From JANYGM01 sp043764015 (lineage in GTDB: Bacteria > Bacteroidota > Bacteroidia > Cytophagales > Thermonemataceae), in the NCBI GenBank assembly GCA_043764015.1, contig JAYUKY010000120.1:1-27564 (forward strand): 27,564 nucleotides of DNA, read 5' to 3'. The notes beneath the pieces were generated by a model. It ran no database searches and was not told where the DNA came from. It saw nothing but the letters and a program-made list of their open reading frames with translations. The position numbers were made by a program, and so were the translations under genes. This document shows positions 15,694 through 21,701 of the stretch, in pieces; positions within the stretch are counted from its first letter, which is position 1, and each line of letters starts with the position of its first letter.

Positions 15694-15715
15694 TTTATGA
15701 AAAATTTATGAAAAA
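15694..15715 (+). promoter_or_regulatory. Two direct TTTATGAAAAA repeats before parA
   Basis: TTTATGAAAAA occurs twice head to tail (15694-15704 and 15705-15715), ending 12 bases before the parA start. Its core equals one arm of the dyad in front of rep. It is a candidate operator for ParA/ParB or Rep autoregulation. Confidence 0.45.
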
Positions 15716-15727
15716 TATTAAAAAAAT

Positions 15728-16474
15728 ATGATACCTCAAGTAATAGCAATTCTCAATCATAAAGGCGGTGTAGGCAAAACTACCACAACATTTAACCTTA
15801 GCAAAGCACTATCACTAATGACACAAAAAGTGCTAATGATAGATATTGACCCACAAGCAAATCTTACCATAATTACGGGTGAAGAAAATCCTACAAAAAG
15901 CATTTATGATGCTTTTTGTGATGATGAGCCATTACCTATTGTAAATATTGCGCCTAACTTGGATTTAGTACCAGCTAGTCTTGACCTCTCGGCAGGAGAG
16001 GCTAAATTTATTGCTATGGGCATTGCAGGATATTTTAAGCTAAAAAATGGGTTAGCAAATATCAAAAAAAATTATGATTATGTGTTTATAGATTGCCCGC
16101 CTTCACTCGGAATACTTACACTAAATTCTCTTATAGCATCAGATAGCGTAATTATAGTGCTAAATCCTGAGTTTTTGAGTATAAAAGGGCTTACCACTAT
16201 TGTTTCTGCTATTGATAATCTTAATAAAGATTTGAATTTGAATTGTGGTATTATGGGCTATTTAATAACGCAAACAGAAAGAACATTATTATCTAAAGGA
16301 TTTGAAGCAGAACTCAAAAAAACATTTAAAAAGAAAGTTTTTGAAAACGTGATACGTAGAAGTGTGGCACTCAAAGAAGCCACCGCATCAAAAAAAGATA
16401 TATTTTCTTATAACAGAAACTCAACAGGAGCATTAGATTATTTAGAACTAGCCAAAGAAATTTTAGTATTATGA
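15728..16474 (+). CDS. parA: ParA-family partition ATPase
   Basis: This 248-residue protein has the deviant Walker A KGGVGKTTT (12-20), DIDPQANLT (Walker A'), YVFIDCPPSLG (Walker B) and NPEFLSIKGL. It lacks an N-terminal helix-turn-helix, so it is a small ParA (type Ib or chromosomal-like), which does not by itself bind a specific operator. Binding of DNA and ATP-driven gradients move plasmid copies apart at division. The parB start overlaps its stop by four bases (ATGA), showing translational coupling. Confidence 0.93.
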   Translation: MIPQVIAILNHKGGVGKTTTTFNLSKALSLMTQKVLMIDIDPQANLTIITGEENPTKSIYDAFCDDEPLPIVNIAPNLDLVPASLDLSAGEAKFIAMGIAGYFKLKNGLANIKKNYDYVFIDCPPSLGILTLNSLIASDSVIIVLNPEFLSIKGLTTIVSAIDNLNKDLNLNCGIMGYLITQTERTLLSKGFEAELKKTFKKKVFENVIRRSVALKEATASKKDIFSYNRNSTGALDYLELAKEILVL

Positions 16475-17391
16475 GCAAAAAACAATTATTTGTAGATAGC
16501 GTTCTTTCTGACATTCTTAACAATGCCAAAACTGAAATGAACGCCACACAAGACGACATAAAAAGCAATATCAAAATCTTGCCAGAACTCAAAAACCTTA
16601 TTCCACCACTCACAGAAGAGGAATTTGGGCAGTTGCGCCTTAATATTTTAGCGGAAGGTTGCAAAGATACACTTGTAGTAGCGAAATTAGAAGATAATTA
16701 TGTTTTAGTTGATGGACACAACCGCTATAAAATTTGTGCTGAAAATAAAATATTTTTTAAGGTTGAGTTAAAAGACTTTCAAAATATTGATGCTATTAAA
16801 GAATGGATGATTTTAAATCAGCTAGGAAAACGAAATTTGACAGATTTGCAAAAGTCTTATTTGAGAGGATTGCAATATAATAGAGAGAAGAAAAAAGAGG
16901 CTTTTAAAAGCAATTTAAAGCAATTTACCGAGGTGGACAATTTGTCCACTACGGTAGAAAAATCAGATTTGTCCGAAGTGGACAAATTGTCCACCTCGGA
17001 TAGTTCTCTAATCAATTCATTTGAAAAAACTATTGATAAACTAGCTTTACAGCATCAGGTATCTGCGAAAACCATACAACGAGATGAGAAATTTGCATTG
17101 GGTTTGGATATGCTCGCAAGTGAGGATAGCACACTTAAAAACAAAATTCTTAGCAAAGAAATCAAAGTGCCTGCTGGCTTTATTCAGAAATTAGCTGATG
17201 CAGAAGAAGACAAAAACGCTAAAAAAATATTATTAAAGGAATTTAAAAAAAAATACCTTGGTAAGCAAAAAGCAAAAAGCACTTCTGTAAGTGAACTAGA
17301 TAAAGCAAAGAAAATACTTATCAGTAGAATAAAACAACTTTCTTCAATGGGAATACTGAATAAATTACTCGCTGAAATAGGAAAATCATAG
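16471..17391 (+). CDS. parB: ParB-family partition protein
   Basis: This 306-residue protein has an N-terminal ParB/Srx-like nuclease-fold domain: IPPLTEEEFGQLRLNILAEG, then VDGHNRYKIC (81-90), where CTP-binding ParBs have GERRY. A segment follows with QLGKRNLTDLQKSYLRG. A helix-turn-helix is likely around 195-215 (KLALQHQVSAKTIQRDEKFA). Between them a low-complexity linker repeats (S)EVDNLST and SEVDKLSTSD; its DNA contains two 17-bp palindromes. The C-terminal lysine-rich helix may dimerise. It overlaps parA by four bases. It should bind a centromere and stimulate ParA. Confidence 0.88.
   Translation: MSKKQLFVDSVLSDILNNAKTEMNATQDDIKSNIKILPELKNLIPPLTEEEFGQLRLNILAEGCKDTLVVAKLEDNYVLVDGHNRYKICAENKIFFKVELKDFQNIDAIKEWMILNQLGKRNLTDLQKSYLRGLQYNREKKKEAFKSNLKQFTEVDNLSTTVEKSDLSEVDKLSTSDSSLINSFEKTIDKLALQHQVSAKTIQRDEKFALGLDMLASEDSTLKNKILSKEIKVPAGFIQKLADAEEDKNAKKILLKEFKKKYLGKQKAKSTSVSELDKAKKILISRIKQLSSMGILNKLLAEIGKS
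16928..16999. repeat. Paired palindromes inside parB: candidate centromere
   Basis: GTGGACAATTTGTCCAC (16933-16949) and GTGGACAAATTGTCCAC (16978-16994) are each palindromic about a central base. They also form a larger perfect 22-bp inverted repeat with the flanking CCGAG/CTCGG (16928-16949 with 16978-16999). On both strands they read V-D-N/K-L-S-T. ParB binding sites are typically 16-17 bp palindromes close to parAB, so this may be parS. Confidence 0.6.
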
Positions 17392-17423
17392 ATAATTGAA
17401 GTGAAATATTCAAAATTGTCCTA

Positions 17424-17464
17424 CACCTTTAAGACATTTGCAATGGCGGAGAATTATTTTTTTG
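17424..17464 (+). repeat. Right direct repeat flanking the replicon (possible res/att site)
   Basis: CACCTTTAAGACATTTGC, then AATGGCGGAGAATTATTTTT, matches 13077-13119. Its left part extends into a dyad TGTCCTACACCTTTAAGACA (17417-17436), whose TGTC...GACA ends resemble serine-resolvase half-sites. Confidence 0.65.
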
Positions 17465-17498
17465 GTTATGTAAAGAAAATGCAAGGTATCAAAATGAT

Positions 17499-17557
17499 AA
17501 TTGCCACAAATACACAAATGAATACTATTTCTATTCATCTGTGTATTTGTGGCAATT
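17499..17557. terminator. Very long inverted repeat between convergent parB and BON genes
   Basis: AATTGCCACAAATACACA (17499-17516) pairs perfectly with 17540-17557. After one mismatch the inner arms ATGAATA/TATTCAT pair too, leaving a seven-base loop. It probably serves as a shared terminator, although no T-run follows. A single-strand origin or protein site is possible. Confidence 0.6.
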
Positions 17558-17564
17558 AAAATAC

Positions 17565-18224
17565 TTACTTATCAAATTCAATCAAAAGTTCGTTATCAAC
17601 TGCCCAAACGCCTGGTGCATTCCACGCAATTCTGCCAGCTTCATCTCGCTGGTACCATGAGCTAACTGTACCTTTCAAAATAACCCTATTATCAGACACA
17701 ACTACTTCAATATCTTGGTCATTAACAGACCAATTACGCATTAGGGCATTTTTGATGTCTTCTTTTTGGATTTCGTTGTGTGTTTGAGATTTGATACTAA
17801 TATTATTAATAACGCCTTTCACACCTACAACATTATTAACGGCTTTTCTTGCACCTTCTTTCTGATAATTCCATTCAAGTTCTCCTTCCAAAGTAATCCA
17901 ACCGTTTTCCACTTTCACCTTTACTCTGTCGTTGGGAATATCCCAATTCCATCTAAATGCGCCCAAAATTTCAGTAGCAATTTCCGCATCATCTTTTTTG
18001 TTGTTGTCGCCAAAGTTAATTTCAATTTTTTCAACAATAGCTCTCACACCTACGACTGTTTTTGTGGCATCTTCTGCTTGTAATTTCTTTTTATAGCTGT
18101 TTACAGTACCTGTAAGCGTTACGACACCATCTTTTGCCGTTACGCCAATTTCAGCGGCATTAAGTAAAGGCTCCCATTTGATAGCCTCCAAAACATTTTT
18201 TTGCAATTCTTCATTATCTATCAT
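17565..18224 (-). CDS. Three-BON-domain (OsmY-like) stress protein
   Basis: This 219-residue protein has three tandem BON domains of about 70 residues each. Each begins with a helix and the pattern V-x-V-x-x-G-x-V-x-L-x-G: ITAKDGVVTLTGTVNSYK-like at about 27, KVENGWITLEGELEWNYQ at about 103 and VVSDNRVILKGTVSSWYQ at about 178. Each ends with VVGV or APGV. There is no signal peptide, unlike E. coli OsmY, so it is likely cytoplasmic. BON domains bind phospholipid or surfaces and are linked to osmotic stress. It starts at ATG 18224. A degenerate version of the shared promoter may lie at about 18306-18370. Confidence 0.88.
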   Translation of the reverse strand: MIDNEELQKNVLEAIKWEPLLNAAEIGVTAKDGVVTLTGTVNSYKKKLQAEDATKTVVGVRAIVEKIEINFGDNNKKDDAEIATEILGAFRWNWDIPNDRVKVKVENGWITLEGELEWNYQKEGARKAVNNVVGVKGVINNISIKSQTHNEIQKEDIKNALMRNWSVNDQDIEVVVSDNRVILKGTVSSWYQRDEAGRIAWNAPGVWAVDNELLIEFDK

Positions 18225-18401
18225 TTTTTTGGTGTTTTAATGGTGAAAACTGTCTTTAAAATATCAATGCGCAATAATACGGACTTTAAATAGTTTTTCT
18301 TTTGTGTAATTAAAGGGTAAAATTATATCATTCACACTTTTTTATTTTGACATTATTTTCAAAAACTTTATTCATCTAAGAAATGGCAAAAAATTAAGCA
18401 T

Positions 18402-18473
18402 AAAAAAAGCTCCACCGCAAAGCAGTAGAGTTTTCCTAAATTAGTAACTATTATCTCTATCTAAAATCCAATC
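18402..18473 (-). terminator. Conserved 3' element, copy 3 (after DUF2383 gene)
   Basis: On the minus strand the leader GATTTTAGATAGAGATAATA, continuing GTTACTAATTT, precedes the hairpin CTCTACTGC-TTT-GCGGTGGAG. Its differences from copy 2 are kept paired by G-U wobble. Seven T follow. It begins about 20 bases after the DUF2383 gene stop. Confidence 0.75.
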
Positions 18474-18493
18474 TAATCAAATTATCTTCTTAT

Positions 18494-18967
18494 TTATTTT
18501 TTTGCTTCAGATGCAGCTGCAGCTGCATCACGTAGGCTTTTTACGGTGTCGTGGTCCGCTTTGAGTAGCAAAAGTTGTGCTTGTAACATTATTTGTTGTA
18601 AAGACGAAAGTGCCTCAAAATTATTTTTGAGTTGGTCTTTATACACGTCTATTGCTACATCTTCCCCATATTCGCAAGAATCCAAAATTATCTTACGGTC
18701 ATTTCCTGTGAGAGCGGCTTTTACGTCCATCCAAACCCTAAAAAATTTCCCTGTGATGCGTGTGCCTTCAATGGGTGTTCCACCCATTTTGATAACTTCT
18801 TGCACTAGTTCTGCCTTGTTTTTTTGGCTTGTCTGACTGAGTTTGTAGAACAAATTTTGAAGTTCTGTTTCTTTCGTTTCTTTTGAAGCGGTTTCGTAGC
18901 CTTCTATTCTATCGTTATTGATTTCAATGAGCGTATTAAATACGTCAAGTGTTTTTTCGTTGTTCAT
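18494..18967 (-). CDS. PA2169/DUF2383-family four-helix-bundle protein (paralogue 1)
   Basis: This 157-residue protein matches the ferritin-like DUF2383 family: TLIEINNDRIEGYETASKET, then LVQEVIKMGGTPIEGTRITG, then AALTGNDRKIILDSCEYGED, then KADHDTVKSLRDAA. The regularly placed Glu/His/Asp residues (ND..EGYE, CEYGED, DHD) could form a diiron site, but this is not established for the family. It is cytoplasmic with no signal. A tandem paralogue lies 122 bases upstream on the same strand. The C-terminus ends in an Ala-rich tail (DAAAAASEAKK). It is followed by the conserved 3' element. Confidence 0.85.
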   Translation of the reverse strand: MNNEKTLDVFNTLIEINNDRIEGYETASKETKETELQNLFYKLSQTSQKNKAELVQEVIKMGGTPIEGTRITGKFFRVWMDVKAALTGNDRKIILDSCEYGEDVAIDVYKDQLKNNFEALSSLQQIMLQAQLLLLKADHDTVKSLRDAAAAASEAKK

Positions 18968-19089
18968 TTTGTTAATGTTTATTTTATTGAAATTATTGTA
19001 AAAAGTAAGGTGTTAATGAAAAAGTATAAAACAAAAGGTTGGAAGTACAAATTTAAAATTTTGATTATTACGTAGTCGTAAAAAATCTC

Positions 19090-19563
19090 TTACAAATTTG
19101 CTTCTAAAAGTGCATCTCTCAAATTTTTTACGGTGTCGTGGTCTGATTTTATGAGAAGATGTTGCGCTTTGAGCATTATTTTTTGGTCTTCTGTGAAGTT
19201 TTCAAGATTGTCTGTGATAACTTGCTTGTAAACGCCTACCGCCATATCTTCTCCATATTCACAAGAATCCAAAATCATTTTACGGTCATTTCCACTAAAA
19301 GCCGCTTTAACTTCCATCCACACTTTGAAAAACTTAAAAGCAAGTTTCGTACCTTCCACAGGCATACCACCTAGCTTGCGTATGTGTGTGATAAGGTCAG
19401 CTTTGCATTTTATGCTCGTTTCCATAAATTTACAAAACAAGGTTTTCAAATCCGTGTCCTCAACTTCGTTGGTAGCCGTTTCGTAGCCTTCTATTCTATC
19501 ATTATGCACTTGTACAAGCGTATTCAAAATTTCTACAGTTTGCTCATCAGAGATATTAGACAT
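19090..19563 (-). CDS. PA2169/DUF2383-family four-helix-bundle protein (paralogue 2)
   Basis: The protein has 157 residues from ATG 19563 (MSNISDEQTVEILNTLVQV); an in-frame upstream ATG (19623) would add 20 residues absent from the paralogue. It shares the landmarks VHNDRIEGYETATNE, GGMPVEGTKLAF, AAFSGNDRKMILDSCEYGED and KSDHDTVKNLRDALLE with the protein at 18494, so the pair arose by tandem duplication. It has its own copy of the shared promoter module; paralogue 1 may be transcribed by read-through or from a weaker promoter. Confidence 0.85.
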   Translation of the reverse strand: MSNISDEQTVEILNTLVQVHNDRIEGYETATNEVEDTDLKTLFCKFMETSIKCKADLITHIRKLGGMPVEGTKLAFKFFKVWMEVKAAFSGNDRKMILDSCEYGEDMAVGVYKQVITDNLENFTEDQKIMLKAQHLLIKSDHDTVKNLRDALLEANL

Positions 19564-19620
19564 AGTAGTTTTTTTATGTGACGGAATTGTTGATAATGAA
19601 CTTGTGGTTATGTATTGGCT

Positions 19621-19684
19621 CAAAGGTCAGGCTTTTGTGTGGATTTTGTTTTACAAAATTGTAAAAGAAAATTACATTATTCTT
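19621..19684 (-). promoter_or_regulatory. Shared stress-promoter module, copy for DUF2383 paralogue 2
   Basis: On the minus strand: AAGAATAATGTAATTTTC, then AATTTTGTAAAAC, then GACCTTTGAGCC. Spacings are exactly 63 and 33. It is divergent from the FAS1 module 38 bases away. Confidence 0.72.
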
Positions 19685-19721
19685 ACTTTTTATAAAACTG
19701 GCTTGAAGTATCTAAAACTAA

Positions 19722-19785
19722 ATGAATTATATAATTTTTATTTCAAATTATACAAGATAATTACAAAGTAAAATAGCTACCTTTG
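19722..19785 (+). promoter_or_regulatory. Shared stress-promoter module, copy for FAS1 gene
   Basis: ATGAATTATATAATTTTTA, then AATTATACAAG, then TACCTTTGATA, whose -7 box fits TAnnTTTG fully. Spacing is 63; the middle G is replaced by A. ATG follows at 19823. Confidence 0.65.
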
Positions 19786-19822
19786 ATATAATAAAACATC
19801 ATTCAAATTCAATAAAGCTATA

Positions 19823-20269
19823 ATGACCACCACAAAAGACATCATAGAAACCACACAAGAAAGCGCAAAAGTAGCTTTAGAAAGCACTAAAACTTTTGCG
19901 GAATTGGTAAGAAAGGCAGGGCTTGAAGAAAGTTTGAAAGGAGCAGGCTCATTTACGGTTTTTGTGCCTTCTGATACAGCTTTTGTAGCTATTGAGAAGG
20001 ATTTAGACAATCTTTTATTGCCAAAAAACAAAGAAAAATTAGTTAAAATCCTCTCTTATCACGTATTAATTGGTACTTTTATGGTTGCAGATTTGAAAGA
20101 TAAACAAGAACTAAGAACTGTGGAAGGAGATACGCTAAAAGTTAGTTTTGATAGAAAACTTGACAGACAAAGAGTGCTTATCAATGATGCAACCATTATA
20201 ACAGTTGATGTGGAGGCTTGTAATGGCATCATACACATTATTGATAAGGTTTTGATGCCCATTTTATAG
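19823..20269 (+). CDS. Fasciclin (FAS1)-domain protein
   Basis: This 148-residue protein is a single FAS1 domain (about 20-146): TKTFAELVRKAGLEESLKG, then FTVFVPSDTAFVAI (H1-like box), LSYHVLIGTFMVADLKDKQEL (YH motif), TVEGDTLKVSF, and CNGIIHIIDKVLMPIL (H2-like box). It has no signal peptide, which is unusual, because most FAS1 proteins are exported adhesins; it may be cytoplasmic here or leave by another route. It starts at ATG 19823 after a shared promoter module, so it belongs to the stress regulon. Confidence 0.9.
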   Translation: MTTTKDIIETTQESAKVALESTKTFAELVRKAGLEESLKGAGSFTVFVPSDTAFVAIEKDLDNLLLPKNKEKLVKILSYHVLIGTFMVADLKDKQELRTVEGDTLKVSFDRKLDRQRVLINDATIITVDVEACNGIIHIIDKVLMPIL

Positions 20270-20323
20270 CTTTTTAACCCGAAATTTAGGCGTAATCTAA
20301 AACAATTTATGTTTGTTTGTACG

Positions 20324-20611
20324 CTATTTTATCAAAAGTAATTGACTGTTTTTCACACCATTCACCCAATGTTTGACCATTGCATCTATTTTGAGATAGT
20401 CGCCAAGTACCAAAGTTTCCTTTGTACCCAATTCATTTTCAAAAAATACTTCTCCCGACACACAAAAAAGTAGCGCGGGCGTTTGTGAAATGTGTTCTTG
20501 GAGCGTTTCTCCTGCCAAAATGCGCAAAGAAGTAACCACAACCTCCCCAATATTGTGGAAAGGAACGGCAGAAACGCCCTCTTGTGTGGTATGTAGTTGG
20601 TTGATGTTCAT
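20324..20611 (-). CDS. Cupin-domain small protein
   Basis: The protein has 95 residues from ATG 20611 (MNINQLHTT); an ATG at 20653 would add 14 residues unlike the usual N-terminus. It is a single conserved barrel with AGETLQEHISQTPALLFCVSGEVFFENE (cupin motif 1, with one His) and YLKIDAMVKHWVNGVKNSQLLLI (motif 2). It has fewer metal-binding His than typical cupins, so metal binding is uncertain. It lies downstream of the NmrA-like gene on the same strand, about 100 bases away, with a small hairpin GTTTGTG-TTT-CACAAAC (20683-20699) between them. Confidence 0.75.
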   Translation of the reverse strand: MNINQLHTTQEGVSAVPFHNIGEVVVTSLRILAGETLQEHISQTPALLFCVSGEVFFENELGTKETLVLGDYLKIDAMVKHWVNGVKNSQLLLIK

Positions 20612-20713
20612 AAAAGTAGGTTTTTCAAGGGTGATAATGGTTAATTCTAGCATTGTTTTTAAACATTTTTATAGATTTGTCTGTTTGTGTTTCACAAACT
20701 ACGTTTAAGGCAA

Positions 20714-21604
20714 TTACAACAGCTTATTTTTGTTCTCAAAAACAAACTCATCAAAGGTTTTAGGCGGTTTTCCCGTGATTTCCTCTACTGAATTGGTGAG
20801 TTTTGGTAACGTCTGAAACCTTTGGAGATAATGAAGCATTATCAAAACTAAAATATAACCAAACGCCACTTTCTCTTTGTGCTTTTGCCACCAAAAACGC
20901 ACCAAATTAGGAGAATCATACGTGATTTTTGTGTCAAGTCCTAAGCTAAGTTTGTCTGCCATTTCCCTAAAATTAAGCCTTTCATTGCTCGTAAGCTCAA
21001 AATACGTGTTATCATAAGTAGCATTGTCGTTGGCAACTGCAATAATAATGTTGGCAACTACTTTTCCTATGTCCGACACGTCCACGAGCGTGAATTTTGC
21101 CTCTCCTGCGGGCAAAAATATCAACTTTTTTGTGTGCAAATCATTATGCAAAGTCGTTGTAAAGTTTTGCATAAAGTACGCAGGACGTAAAAATGTGTAT
21201 TTTATGCCACTTTCTACTATCAATTTCTCTATTTTATGGTGCGGAATAATACTGCTTTTCTCCACGCCTTGAACAGATAAGAAAATAATATGTTTTACTT
21301 GCATTTGTTGGGCTGCTTTGATGAGCGGCTGAAAAACATTGTCCATTTCTGTAATTTGTGGCGGGCGCAGAAGAAAAAGAATATCTATATTTTTGAGGGC
21401 GTGCTGGTAAGTATTCTCATCAATGAAGTCAAATTTGCGCTTGCTGACCACAAAAGGTGCTAATTTTTCCATTTCTTTGGCAGATAAATTGTCCTCTTCT
21501 CGCACACCGACAATAATCTCTAATTTATGGGCTATATTTTGTAATGATTTTAGCAATTCTACGCCCACATTGCCCGTCGCACCTGTAATAAATACCTTTT
21601 TCAT
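20714..21604 (-). CDS. NmrA-like NAD(P)-binding protein (atypical SDR)
   Basis: This 296-residue protein has a Rossmann start MKKVFITGATGNVGVELL with the dinucleotide motif GATGNVG (8-14). Then come NIDILFLLRPPQ, HIIFLSVQGVEKSS, HKIEKLIVESGIKYTFLRPAYFMQN and LVDVSDIGKVVANI, all typical of the NmrA/atypical SDR-a5 group. The active-site Tyr of classical SDRs is missing, so it may be a redox-sensing or quinone-reductase-like protein rather than a dehydrogenase. ATG 21604 is a clear start. It is probably cotranscribed with the cupin gene. Confidence 0.85.
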   Translation of the reverse strand: MKKVFITGATGNVGVELLKSLQNIAHKLEIIVGVREEDNLSAKEMEKLAPFVVSKRKFDFIDENTYQHALKNIDILFLLRPPQITEMDNVFQPLIKAAQQMQVKHIIFLSVQGVEKSSIIPHHKIEKLIVESGIKYTFLRPAYFMQNFTTTLHNDLHTKKLIFLPAGEAKFTLVDVSDIGKVVANIIIAVANDNATYDNTYFELTSNERLNFREMADKLSLGLDTKITYDSPNLVRFWWQKHKEKVAFGYILVLIMLHYLQRFQTLPKLTNSVEEITGKPPKTFDEFVFENKNKLL

Positions 21605-21701
21605 CTTTTGTTTTAACTAAAAATGTACTACGTGTTGCTTTCGCATTTGGGCAAGCCCAGCCCCTACAAATACAATCTATACAAATTGTTTTTACATTCG
21701 T

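Noticed and set aside
18968..19089. A full shared module before DUF2383 paralogue 1
   Set aside because: CGTAATAAT and an AACCTTTTG are present, but the spacing (about 40 instead of 63) does not fit; a plain TTTG-N21-TACTTTTT promoter or read-through is as likely.
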